A stretch of 64,000 nucleotides of DNA. It comes from Desulfarculaceae bacterium (GTDB taxonomy: Bacteria; Desulfobacterota; Desulfarculia; Desulfarculales; Desulfarculaceae). The stretch lies in contig JAIPEN010000002.1 of assembly GCA_021737145.1 (NCBI GenBank), forward strand, positions 310,001-374,000, read 5' to 3'. Made by a program: the position numbers and the translations under genes. Each line of letters opens with the position of its first letter. Position 1 is the stretch's first letter. This document shows positions 10,659-19,051 of this stretch, piece after piece. The notes under the pieces were generated by a model. It was not told the origin of the DNA. It ran no database searches and saw only the letters and a list, made by a program, of their open reading frames with translations.

Positions 10659-10734
10659 GCGGGCATAACTCAGTTGGTAGAGTACGAGCTTCCCAAGCTT
10701 GAAGTCGCGGGTTCGAGCCCCGTTGCCCGCTCCA
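10659..10734 (+). tRNA. tRNA-Gly (anticodon CCC)
   Basis: A 76-nt cloverleaf: 7-bp acceptor stem (GCGGGCA with TGCCCGC), a D-arm with the usual GGTAGAG, an anticodon stem closing the loop TTCCCAA (anticodon CCC at 10692-10694, reading GGG), a T-arm with GGTTCGAGCCC, discriminator T and an encoded CCA at 10732-10734. It sits 260 bp before rimP, recalling the metY tRNA before rimP-nusA-infB in E. coli, although the tRNA identity differs. The 259 bp between it and rimP contain no gene. Confidence 0.97.
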
Positions 10735-10993
10735 CGCATTGACCTGGCCGAACCAATCCCGGCTTACTGGCCGCGGCTGGGCCGCGCGACCCAAGCTGGG
10801 TTGTCCCTTTTTGAGGGGGTTTCCCGGTGCCGCCCTCCGGCGCAGGGGAACTTGCTTCGATTAGTGGACCTGATCCGATCTGGCCGGCTTTTCATGGCCA
10901 CCGCGACGGGCGGACAGATTTGACGTGGTCCACGGTCCCGGGGTTTCCCGGGGTCCGGGGAGCCTTTTGCGCTCACCGGATGGAGGACGGTTT

Positions 10994-11470
10994 GTGGAGC
11001 CCCGAGGCCCCGCCAGCAAGCAGGAGCAGCGTTTGAGGGACATCGTGGAGCCGGTGGTGCGCTCCGAGGGCCTGATGCTGGTGGAGTTGAACTGGCGGCG
11101 GGAGTCCGGCGGCCAGGTGTTGCGCCTGATCGTGGACCGCCGCGAGGGCGGAGTGAACCTGGACGACTGCACCACCATCAGCCGGCAGGTGAGCGACCTG
11201 CTGGACGTGGAGGACCCCATAAACGGGGCCTTCAATCTGGAGGTGAGCAGCCCGGGACTCACCCGCAAGCTCAAGGCCCCGGAGGAGTTCGACCTGTTCG
11301 CCGGGCGGCTGGCCAAGCTGACCTTCAGCGAACCCGGCGGCGGCAGCCGCACCCTCAAGGGGGTGCTCAAGGGCACCATGGGCGACGACGTGCTCATCGA
11401 AGTGAAGGGCAAGCCCCGGGCGGTGCCCCTGGCCGCGGTGGCCAAGGCCCGCTTGGAAATAGATTTGTAA
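10994..11470 (+). CDS. rimP: Ribosome maturation factor RimP
   Basis: 158 aa, normal for RimP, which helps assemble the 30S subunit. Family segments include LRDIVEPVV near the start, LRLIVDRREGGVNLDDC, and EVSSPGLTRKL. I chose GTG 10994 because GGAGG at 10982-10986 is correctly spaced and the upstream in-frame extension has no family likeness. It is the first gene of the rimP-nusA-infB cluster. Confidence 0.92.
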   Translation: MEPRGPASKQEQRLRDIVEPVVRSEGLMLVELNWRRESGGQVLRLIVDRREGGVNLDDCTTISRQVSDLLDVEDPINGAFNLEVSSPGLTRKLKAPEEFDLFAGRLAKLTFSEPGGGSRTLKGVLKGTMGDDVLIEVKGKPRAVPLAAVAKARLEIDL

Positions 11471-11519
11471 AAGGGGGATGAACCCCGGATGACAAGGCAC
11501 TGATGTTGGGGAGTTCCCA

Positions 11520-13079
11520 ATGAGTGAACTGAAAAGGATGATCGACCAGGTTTCCCGCGAAAAGGGCCTGGACCGCGAGATTCTCATCAACACCCTGGAG
11601 GAGGCCATGCGCTCCGCCGCCCGGCGCAAGCTGGGTTCCAAGGTGGAGGTCGATGTGGCCTACAACGATGAGGACGGCGAAGTGGAGGTCTTCGAGTTCA
11701 AGGAGGTGGTGAACGAGGTCGACGACCCCGACACCCAGATCAGCCTTGATCACGGCCTCCGCCTGGACCCTGATTGCGAGGTGGGCGACGAGCTGGGCGT
11801 GAAGGTGGACACCGCCGACTTCGGGCGCATCGCCGCCCAGAGCGCCAAGCAGGTCATCATCCAGCGCATGAAAGATGCCGAGCGCGACATCATCTACGAG
11901 GATTTCAAGGACCGCAAGAACGAGATCATCAACGGCATCGTGCAGCGCTTCGACAAGGGTTCCATCGTGGTGAACCTGGGCCGCACCGAGGCTGTTTTGC
12001 CCCCCCGGGAGCAGGTGCCCCGCGAGGGCTACCGCCCCGGCGACCGGCTCCGGGCCTTCGTGCTGGACGTCAAGCGCATCTCGCGCGGTCCCCAGGTGGT
12101 GCTCAGCCGCACCCACCCCGGCTTCATCGAGGCCCTGTTCGAGCTGGAGGTGCCCGAGATCTCCGAGCAGATCGTGACCATCGAGGGCGTGGCCCGCGAG
12201 GCGGGCAGCCGCACCAAGCTGGGGGTGGCCTCCAATGACCGCGACGTGGACCCGGTGGGGGCCTGCGTGGGCATGAAGGGCTCCCGGGTGCAGGCGGTGG
12301 TTCAGGAACTCCGGGGCGAGAAGATCGACATCATCGCCTGGGACCCGGACCCGGCCCGCTACGTGGTCAACGCGCTGGCCCCGGCCGAGATAAGCCGGGT
12401 GGTGGTGGACGAGGCCAACCAGACCATGGAGGTCATCGTGGCCGACGAGATGCTCTCGCTGGCCATCGGCCGGCGGGGACAGAACGTGCGCCTGGCCTCC
12501 AAGCTCACCGGCTGGAAGATCGACGTCAAGAGCGAGTCTCGCTACGGCGAGTCCCTGCGCGACGGCTACCGCTCCCTGCTGGACGTGGTGGGCGTGTCCG
12601 ACGTCAGCGCCGACACCCTGTATCAGGCGGGCTACGGCTCGGCCGAGGCCCTGGCCGAGGCCGACCTGGAGGAGCTGACCGCCCTGCCCGACATCGACGC
12701 CGAGCGGGCCGAGGGGCTCATCGACGACGCCAAGGCCTATCTGGCCGAGGCGGTGCGGCAAATGGCCCAGACCGAGAACGTGGAAGACCCCAGCGCTTTG
12801 GAGGCGGCCCGGGAGGCCTGGAAAGAGCTTTCGGCTCAGACGCCCGAGGCCGGCCAGCCCGCCGAGTCAGAAGCCGAAGCCGAGGCTGAGGCCGAAGCCG
12901 AGCCGGAGACAGAGGGCGAAGCCGGTGAAACGGAGTCCGAGCCCGAGCCCGAGCCGGAGGCCGAGGCCGCCGAGTCCGAGCCTGAGCCGGAGCCGGAGAC
13001 CGAGGCCGCCGAGCCCGAGACGGAGGCGGAGACGGAGCCCAAGAGCGAAGCCGTCCCGGAGCCGGAAAAGCAGCCCTAA
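11520..13079 (+). CDS. nusA: Transcription termination/antitermination factor NusA
   Basis: 519 aa. Order: N-terminal RNA-polymerase-binding domain (1-125), S1 domain (about 130-200), two KH domains (to about 345, with GMKGSRVQAVVQEL and AIGRRGQNVRLA), then helix-hairpin-helix repeats (VVGVSDVSADTLYQAG onward). From about residue 445 to the end it has an acidic Glu/Pro/Ala-rich tail with no recognisable fold (see the repeat entry). It binds RNA polymerase and nascent RNA to tune pausing and termination. GGGGAG precedes the ATG. Confidence 0.97.
   Translation: MSELKRMIDQVSREKGLDREILINTLEEAMRSAARRKLGSKVEVDVAYNDEDGEVEVFEFKEVVNEVDDPDTQISLDHGLRLDPDCEVGDELGVKVDTADFGRIAAQSAKQVIIQRMKDAERDIIYEDFKDRKNEIINGIVQRFDKGSIVVNLGRTEAVLPPREQVPREGYRPGDRLRAFVLDVKRISRGPQVVLSRTHPGFIEALFELEVPEISEQIVTIEGVAREAGSRTKLGVASNDRDVDPVGACVGMKGSRVQAVVQELRGEKIDIIAWDPDPARYVVNALAPAEISRVVVDEANQTMEVIVADEMLSLAIGRRGQNVRLASKLTGWKIDVKSESRYGESLRDGYRSLLDVVGVSDVSADTLYQAGYGSAEALAEADLEELTALPDIDAERAEGLIDDAKAYLAEAVRQMAQTENVEDPSALEAAREAWKELSAQTPEAGQPAESEAEAEAEAEAEPETEGEAGETESEPEPEPEAEAAESEPEPEPETEAAEPETEAETEPKSEAVPEPEKQP
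12865..13068 (+). repeat. Acidic Glu/Ala/Pro low-complexity tract in NusA
   Basis: About 68 codons of alternating E-A, E-P and E-T dipeptides at the NusA C-terminus. It resembles, in composition, the tract near the N-terminus of IF2 encoded in the next gene. Such tracts are expected to be disordered. Confidence 0.85.
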
Positions 13080-13219
13080 GGGGTTGAGAAGATTTTAGAG
13101 CCTAAACGCAAGCAAGGCCCCCGCCCAGCGGCCGGGGCCAGGCACAAAGACCGCTCCGGCGGTCATGGGGAGCGGGCCCAGGCCCCTTCCCCGCCCAGGA
13201 GAGATCGGGGAGATTGTTA

Positions 13220-16012
13220 ATGGCCAAGATGCGGGTTTATGAGCTGGCCAAGGAACTCAAGCTCGAGAACCGGGAACTAGTGCGCCAGATGGTCGATATG
13301 GGCCTGGACGTGCGCAACCACATGAGCACCCTCACCCCTGAGGAGGCTCAAACGGTGCGCGACAAGCTCAAGGCCGAGCGTAGCGAGGTGGTGGAGGAAA
13401 AGCGGGTCACCACCCGGGTCATCCGCCGCCGCCGCAAGAAGGTGAAGCCCGACGCGGAAGCGGCCGGAGACGAGGCCCTGGAGGCCGACGAGGACGAGGA
13501 CGAGGCGCCGGAGGAGCAGGCCGTGGAGACGGCCCAGGCCGCTCCGGAGGGCGAAACCGCCGAGGCGGCCGCCCCGGCCGAGCCCGAATCCGAGGCAGCG
13601 CCGGAACCCGAGCCCGAACCGGAGCCCGAGGCCGAGCCTGAGCCCGAGCCGGAACCAGAGCCCGAGCCCGCGCCCGAGCCAGTGGCCGAGGCCGAGCCCG
13701 AGTCCAAGCCCGAACCCAAGCCCGAGCCGGAAGCCGAGACGGAACCCGAGCCCGCGCCGGAACCCGAGCCCAAGCCGGAGCCCAAACCCGAGCCCAAGCC
13801 GGCCCCCGAGGCCGAGGCCAAGCCGGCATCCAAGACCGAGCCGAAGGCCGAGCCCAAGGGCAAAAAGGCCAAGGTGGTGCGGCCCAAGCGCGCTGACGAT
13901 GCGCCGGCCCGCATCATCAGCAAGCCCTCCAAGCCCATGGCCCCCATCGGGGACCGCTGGCGCGAGGACTCCCGCCCGGCTCCCACCGCGCGGCGCAGCC
14001 CCCGCCCCGGCCCGGGCGTGCCGCCCGTTCCCGGCGAGATTCCCCCGCCGGACAAGAGCGACGGCCGCCCCCGCCGCCGCAAGAAGGGCAAGAAGGGCCA
14101 GGTGCCCTCCAACGACGTGCTCATGCGCAAGGCGGGCAGCAAGCGCAAGGAGATTCTGGACAAGGACGCCCTCTACGGCGGAAGGCCCTCCCGGGGACGC
14201 CGCCGCGGTTCGCCGGTCAAGAAGGCCATGAAGACCGAGCTGACCACGCCCAAGGCCATCAAGCGGCGCATCAAGGTCACCGAGGCCATCACCGTGGGCG
14301 AGCTGGCCAAGCGCATGGGCGTCAAGGCGGCGGACATGGTGGGCCGTCTGATGAAGATGGGCATGATGGTCACTCTGAACCAATCCCTGGACGTGGACGA
14401 CGCGGCCATCGTGGCCGCCGAGTTCGGCTTTGAGATCGAAAGCGTGGGATTCGCCGAAGAGGGGCTTCTGCAACAAGGGCAGGACAATCCCGAAGACCTG
14501 CAGGCCCGTCCCCCGGTGGTCACCATCATGGGCCACGTGGACCACGGCAAGACCTCCCTGCTCGACACCATCCGCCACGCGGACGTGGTCAGCGGCGAGG
14601 CCGGCGGCATCACCCAGCACATCGGCGCCTATGACGTGCGCATGAGCGGGGGCGGCCACGTGGTCTTCCTGGACACGCCGGGCCACGAGGCCTTCACCCA
14701 GATGCGCTCGCGCGGGGCCCAGGTCACCGACGTGGTGGTGCTGGTGGTGGCGGCCGACGACGGCATCATGGAGCAGACCAAGGAGGCCATCAGCCACAGC
14801 AAGGCGGCCGGAGTGCCCATCATGGTGGCGGTCAACAAGATCGACAAGCCCGGGGCCGACCCCGAGCGGGTGCGCCGCGACCTGAGCGAGCAGGGGCTCA
14901 TCCCCGAGGACTGGGGCGGAGACACCATCGTAGTGGATGTCTCGGCCAAGACCGGCCAGGGGGTGGACGAGCTGCTGGAGATGCTTCAGTTGCAGTCCGA
15001 GGTGCTGGAGCTCAGCGCCAATCCGGACAAACCGGCCCGGGGCCACATCCTGGAGGCCCACCTGGACAAGGGACGCGGCCCGGTGGGCACCGTGCTGGTG
15101 CGCGAGGGCACCCTCAAAAACGGCGACAGCTTTGTCTGCGGCACCTTCGCGGGCAAGGTGCGCTCCATGCTCGACGACCGGGCCCGTCCGGTGGACATCG
15201 CCAGTCCCTCCATTCCGGTGGAGGTGCAGGGCTTCGGCGGCGTGCCCGAGGCGGGCGACGAGTTCGCCGTGGTGGAAAGCGAGAAGGTGGCGCGCCAGAT
15301 CGCCGATCACCGCACCCAAAAGAAGCGCGAGGGCGAGCTTTCGGCCAAGACCAAGACCTCCCTTGAGGGCTTCTTCGAGCAGATGGCCGAAGGCGAGACA
15401 CGGGAGCTCCAACTGGTGGTCAAGGCCGACGTGCAGGGCTCGGTGGAGGCCCTGGTGGAGGCCCTGGGCAAGCTGGGCAACGAGGAGGTGGGGGTCAACG
15501 TGATCCGCGCCGGTACTGGCGCCATCACCGAAACCGATGTCATGCTGGCCAGCGCCTCGGACGCCATCGTCATCGGCTTCAACGTGCGGCCCATGGGCAA
15601 GGTGAGCGAAACCGCCGAGGCCGAGCGGGTGGACATCCGCACCTACGAGGTCATCTACCAGATCCTGGACGACGTGACCGCCGCCCTCACCGGCATGCTG
15701 GCTCCGGAGTTCAAGGAAGAGGTCATCGGCCGGGTGGAGGTGCGCGACACCTTCGGCGTGCCCAAGATCGGCACCGTGGCCGGCAGCTACGTGACCGACG
15801 GCAAGGTGACCCGGGGCGCCAACGCCCGCCTGCTGCGCGACGGGGTGGTGATCGCCAACACCAAGGTCTCCAGCCTCCGGCGCTTCAAGGACGACGTGAA
15901 GGAAGTGGCCTCCGGCTTCGAGTGCGGCATCGGCCTGGAGAACTACAACGACATCAAGGTGGGCGACGAGATCGAGTTCTACGTCATCCACGAAGTGGCG
16001 GCCAAGCTGTAG
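13220..16012 (+). CDS. infB: Translation initiation factor IF-2
   Basis: 930 aa. An N-terminal IF2_N module (residues 1-50) is followed by a long Glu/Pro-rich tract (about 120-210), a basic region, a second IF2_N module (about 355-405), the GTPase domain starting at [13 protein letters not shown] (about residue 434) with DTPGHEAF and NKIDKP, then domains II-IV to the C-terminus. It places initiator tRNA on the 30S subunit. The start is ATG 13220 (GGGGAG at 13207-13212). No ylxR gene lies between nusA and infB, unlike many other bacteria; the 140-bp gap holds only GC-rich inverted repeats. Confidence 0.97.
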   Translation: MAKMRVYELAKELKLENRELVRQMVDMGLDVRNHMSTLTPEEAQTVRDKLKAERSEVVEEKRVTTRVIRRRRKKVKPDAEAAGDEALEADEDEDEAPEEQAVETAQAAPEGETAEAAAPAEPESEAAPEPEPEPEPEAEPEPEPEPEPEPAPEPVAEAEPESKPEPKPEPEAETEPEPAPEPEPKPEPKPEPKPAPEAEAKPASKTEPKAEPKGKKAKVVRPKRADDAPARIISKPSKPMAPIGDRWREDSRPAPTARRSPRPGPGVPPVPGEIPPPDKSDGRPRRRKKGKKGQVPSNDVLMRKAGSKRKEILDKDALYGGRPSRGRRRGSPVKKAMKTELTTPKAIKRRIKVTEAITVGELAKRMGVKAADMVGRLMKMGMMVTLNQSLDVDDAAIVAAEFGFEIESVGFAEEGLLQQGQDNPEDLQARPPVVTIMGHVDHGKTSLLDTIRHADVVSGEAGGITQHIGAYDVRMSGGGHVVFLDTPGHEAFTQMRSRGAQVTDVVVLVVAADDGIMEQTKEAISHSKAAGVPIMVAVNKIDKPGADPERVRRDLSEQGLIPEDWGGDTIVVDVSAKTGQGVDELLEMLQLQSEVLELSANPDKPARGHILEAHLDKGRGPVGTVLVREGTLKNGDSFVCGTFAGKVRSMLDDRARPVDIASPSIPVEVQGFGGVPEAGDEFAVVESEKVARQIADHRTQKKREGELSAKTKTSLEGFFEQMAEGETRELQLVVKADVQGSVEALVEALGKLGNEEVGVNVIRAGTGAITETDVMLASASDAIVIGFNVRPMGKVSETAEAERVDIRTYEVIYQILDDVTAALTGMLAPEFKEEVIGRVEVRDTFGVPKIGTVAGSYVTDGKVTRGANARLLRDGVVIANTKVSSLRRFKDDVKEVASGFECGIGLENYNDIKVGDEIEFYVIHEVAAKL
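13585..13850 (+). repeat. Glu-Pro dipeptide repeat tract in IF-2
   Basis: About 88 codons built from E-P, E-A and K-P dipeptides, encoded by GAGCCC/GAACCG-type hexamers. The DNA itself is close to a tandem repeat, so length variation between strains by slippage is likely. Confidence 0.85.
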
Positions 16013-16018
16013 CGGCCC

Positions 16019-16351
16019 ATGGTGGTAGGCGCCATGACCATAACCCTGCACTTGGGCCAAGGGGGCAGCCTCAAGGCCAAGCGCAAGGTGGTGCGCAGCC
16101 TCACCGACCGGGTGCGGGCCCGCTTCAACGCGGCCGCCGCCGAGGTGGGGGCCCAGGACCTGTGGCAGCGCATCGAGCTGGGCTTTGCGGTTTGCGGCAA
16201 TGAGATGGCCCACGTGGACGGCCAGATGGACACCATCCGGCGCTTCGTGGAGCGCATGGCTTTGGCCGAGATAACCGATGTGCGCCAGGAGCTGATCAAT
16301 TTGAAGGAGATGACGTGGGCACCCGCCGCACCAAACGACTGGGCAACCTGA
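16019..16351 (+). CDS. ylxP: DUF503 family protein YlxP
   Basis: 110 aa. The family signature is clear: MVVGAMTITLHL at the start, SLKAKRKVVRSLTDRVRARFN and VGAQDLWQRIELG. YlxP sits beside infB and rbfA in many bacteria and is linked to 30S assembly, but its exact activity is unsettled. It starts 6 bp after infB without a clear ribosome-binding site, suggesting coupling to infB, and its 3' end overlaps rbfA by 37 bp. Confidence 0.85.
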   Translation: MVVGAMTITLHLGQGGSLKAKRKVVRSLTDRVRARFNAAAAEVGAQDLWQRIELGFAVCGNEMAHVDGQMDTIRRFVERMALAEITDVRQELINLKEMTWAPAAPNDWAT

Positions 16352-16707
16352 TCCAGGCCGAGTTGGGCGAGCTGCTGCTCCGGCGGGTCAAGGACCCCCG
16401 GGTGGCCTCGGTGGCGGTGACCGCGGTGGACGTGAGCCCCGACCTGAGCCAGGCCAAGGTGTACTTCAGCCTGCTGGATCACGCTCAGCACGAGGCGGCC
16501 CTGGCCGGGCTTATCGCCGCGGCCGGTTTTCTGCGCCGCGAGCTGGCCGCCCGCCTGCGCCTGAAGACCATCCCCCGCCTGGTGCCGGTCTACGACGACT
16601 CCCTGGTGCAGGGGGCCCATCTGGAGCAGGTGCTCAAACAGGCACGCGCCCAGGACGAGGCCGCGGCCAAGGCCAGGGGCGAGGACGAGGCGGAGGAGCC
16701 GGCATGA
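16315..16707 (+). CDS. rbfA: 30S ribosome-binding factor RbfA
   Basis: 130 aa with a KH-like RbfA fold. Conserved pieces are RTKRLGNLIQAELGELLLR at the N-terminus, VKDPRV, VSPDLSQAKVYFS and IPRLVPVYDDS. It acts late in 16S rRNA processing. The start is GTG 16315 with AAGGAG just upstream. The last 20 residues are acidic and alanine-rich. The stop overlaps the next start as ATGA. Confidence 0.92.
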   Translation: MGTRRTKRLGNLIQAELGELLLRRVKDPRVASVAVTAVDVSPDLSQAKVYFSLLDHAQHEAALAGLIAAAGFLRRELAARLRLKTIPRLVPVYDDSLVQGAHLEQVLKQARAQDEAAAKARGEDEAEEPA

Positions 16708-17669
16708 TTCCGGAGCTGAGCGCGGCCCTGGATTCGGCCCAGCGGGTGCTGATCGTCTCTCACCTGCTGCCCGACGGCGACGCCCTGGGCTCCTCCCTGG
16801 GACTGGCCCACATGCTGGCCGCCCGGGGCAAGGAAGTGAAGCTCTACAGCGCCGGGCCCATACCCGAGGAGTACGGGTTTTTGCCCGGCCTGGACCAGGT
16901 GAAAAACGATTTGCCCGATGCGTCCTGGGTGGAGCTGGCCGTGCTTTTGGACTGCCACCAGCCCGAGCGCACCGGGGACAAGAGCGGGCCCTATCTGGCC
17001 AAGCTGCCCAGGGTGGCGGTGATCGACCACCACCAGGGCGAGGCCAGCATCGGCCAGGCGGTGTGGGTGGACCCGGGCTATGCGGCCACCAGCGAGATGC
17101 TGGCCGAGCTGGCCCATGAGCAGAGCTGGGAGATGAGCCCGGAAGCGGCCACCTGTTTGTTTGTGGGAGTGCAGACCGACACCGGCTCTTTCCGCTACTC
17201 CAACACCAGCCCCCGCTGCTTCCGGGCGGCGGCCCGGCTTAGCGAGGCCGGGGCCGAGGTGTGGGCCATAAGCCAGGAGGTCTACGCCACCCGGCCCAAG
17301 CGCCTGCGCATCCTGGGCCGGATCATGGACAGCCTGGAGCTGAGCCAACAGGGGCGCCTGGCCATGAGCCAGATAACCCTGACCGAGCTCAACCGGGTCG
17401 AAGGCGGCCCGGCCGATCTGGAGCAGGCGGTGGAGACGCTCAGGCTCATCCCCGGAGTGGAGGTCTCGGCCCTGTTGCGCGAGACCCCCAGCGGGGCCAT
17501 CAAGGTCTCCATGCGCTCCCGGGGCAAGGTGGACGTCAGTTCGGTGGCCATCGCCCTGGGCGGCGGGGGCCACAAGAACGCGGCCGGGGTGACCCTGGAG
17601 GGCAACCTGGCCGGGGTGCGCCGCCAGATACTGGGCCTGCTGCAAAAGGGCCTGGAGCAGGACGCGTGA
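16704..17669 (+). CDS. nrnA: DHH-family phosphoesterase, NrnA-like (nanoRNase / pAp phosphatase)
   Basis: 321 aa, DHH plus DHHA1. Metal-binding motifs are SHLLPDGDALGSS, the CHQP segment, VIDHHQG and the GGGGHKNAAG glycine motif near the C-terminus. It degrades 2-5 nt RNA and 3'-phosphoadenosine 5'-phosphate. It overlaps rbfA (ATGA) and truB (GTGA) by 4 nt each, so it is translationally coupled inside the RNA-processing operon. Confidence 0.92.
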   Translation: MIPELSAALDSAQRVLIVSHLLPDGDALGSSLGLAHMLAARGKEVKLYSAGPIPEEYGFLPGLDQVKNDLPDASWVELAVLLDCHQPERTGDKSGPYLAKLPRVAVIDHHQGEASIGQAVWVDPGYAATSEMLAELAHEQSWEMSPEAATCLFVGVQTDTGSFRYSNTSPRCFRAAARLSEAGAEVWAISQEVYATRPKRLRILGRIMDSLELSQQGRLAMSQITLTELNRVEGGPADLEQAVETLRLIPGVEVSALLRETPSGAIKVSMRSRGKVDVSSVAIALGGGGHKNAAGVTLEGNLAGVRRQILGLLQKGLEQDA

Positions 17670-18664
17670 GCCGGCGTAAAAAGGCGTCCTTTTTCGCGGA
17701 CGGAGTTTTGGTGGTGGACAAGCCCGCCGGGCCCACCAGCCACGACGTGGTGCAGAAGCTTCGCAGGCGCTTCAAGCCGGGCAAGCTGGGCCACGCCGGC
17801 ACCCTGGACCCTTTCGCCACCGGCGCGCTGGTGCTCCTGTTCAACCGGGCCACCCGCATGGCCGGCCTGTTGGGCGTGGGCGACAAACTCTACGCCGGGG
17901 TGATCGCCCTGGGCGCGTCCACGGACACCGGCGACCCCACCGGCCAGGTGATCGCCGAGGCGCCGGCGCCCGAGCTGGACCAGGACCAGGCCGCCGCGGC
18001 CCTGAAGGCCCTGGAAGGCGGCCGCGAGCAGGCCCCGCCGGCCTATTCGGCGGCCAAGCACCAGGGCAAGCCGCTCTACGCCTATGCCCGCGAGGGCGTG
18101 GCCGTGGAAAAGCCGCCCCGGCCCATCACGGTGCACCAGGCGCGGCTGACCGGCCTGGCCGGGAGCGAGATCGCCTTTGAGATGCTCTGTTCGCGGGGCA
18201 CCTATGTGCGCTCCCTGGCCGAGGACCTGGCCCGGGACCTGGGCACGGTGGGGCACTTGAAGGAGCTCACCCGCCTGGCCTCGGCGCCCTTCAGCCTGGG
18301 CGAGGCCCTGAGCCTGGAAGAGGCTTTGGACCTGACGCCCGAGGAGCTGGCCGGACGCATGGTTCCCCTGGGCGAGGCCCTGGCCCGCTGCGGCCTGCCC
18401 GTGGTGGAGGTGGACGACGATTTGGCCTGGCGGCTCAGGCAAGGGGAGATCATCCCCCGGGCCGAGTTGCTGGGCGGCGATGATTTCGTGGCCAGCGGCC
18501 CTTTCCGCGTGGAGCGGGAGGGCGGGCTGGTGGCGGTTTTGCGTTGGCTGGAGCCTGGCGAAAAAAGGCCCGGCCGCGACTACGAGAGCATAAGGGTATT
18601 TCCCGAGCCGTCCGAGGGGCGGCTCCATAGTTCAACATCTGCGTCGGCCATGGGGGCCGAGTAG
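17666..18664 (+). CDS. truB: tRNA pseudouridine(55) synthase TruB
   Basis: 332 aa. The catalytic aspartate lies in GHAGTLDPFATGAL (about residue 40), with KPAGPTSHDVV before it and CSRGTYVRSLAEDL after it, and a PUA-like C-terminal region. It makes pseudouridine 55 in the T-loop of tRNAs. The start is GTG 17666, overlapping the nrnA stop; the frame is open further upstream, but only as a shadow of nrnA. Confidence 0.94.
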   Translation: MSRRKKASFFADGVLVVDKPAGPTSHDVVQKLRRRFKPGKLGHAGTLDPFATGALVLLFNRATRMAGLLGVGDKLYAGVIALGASTDTGDPTGQVIAEAPAPELDQDQAAAALKALEGGREQAPPAYSAAKHQGKPLYAYAREGVAVEKPPRPITVHQARLTGLAGSEIAFEMLCSRGTYVRSLAEDLARDLGTVGHLKELTRLASAPFSLGEALSLEEALDLTPEELAGRMVPLGEALARCGLPVVEVDDDLAWRLRQGEIIPRAELLGGDDFVASGPFRVEREGGLVAVLRWLEPGEKRPGRDYESIRVFPEPSEGRLHSSTSASAMGAE

Positions 18665-18746
18665 CCCGGGGGGCGGGACGGTCCCGCCCGGCTAGGCCGC
18701 AGACGAGGGGCCAAGGACAGGCCCGTAACTAAGGAGGAATGAGAAA

Positions 18747-19016
18747 GTGGTACTGACCCCGGACGACAAAGGCGCTATCGTCGGTAAGTTTCAGCGTAAA
18801 CCGGGTGACACCGGCTCGCCGGAGGTGCAGATCGCCCTTCTGAGCGAGCGGATCAGGTATCTGACCGAGCACTTCAAGGTCCACAAGAAGGACCATCACT
18901 CAAGACGCGGCCTGCTGAAGTTGGTGGGCCAGCGCCGCCGGATGCTCAATTACCTAAAACGTAAGGACATTGAGCGTTACCGCGCGGTTATCAAGGAGCT
19001 GGGCATCCGTAAGTAG
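18747..19016 (+). CDS. rpsO: 30S ribosomal protein S15
   Basis: 89 aa, the exact usual length. It has the classic [33 protein letters not shown] and RRRMLNYL segments. The start is GTG 18747 with AAGGAGG at 18731-18737. The pair rpsO-pnp is widely conserved. Confidence 0.97.
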   Translation: MVLTPDDKGAIVGKFQRKPGDTGSPEVQIALLSERIRYLTEHFKVHKKDHHSRRGLLKLVGQRRRMLNYLKRKDIERYRAVIKELGIRK

Positions 19017-19051
19017 CCCAGGCTCTGTGTAGGAAGGCGAGAGAGAGAAAA

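Noticed and set aside
13585..13850. Regular hexamer repeats considered as a possible CRISPR or tandem-repeat locus
   Set aside because: The repeats lie in frame inside IF-2 and encode Glu-Pro dipeptides; there are no spacers.
13277..16213. A 978-codon open frame on the minus strand opposite infB
   Set aside because: Antisense shadow of infB, with low-complexity translation and no start signals.
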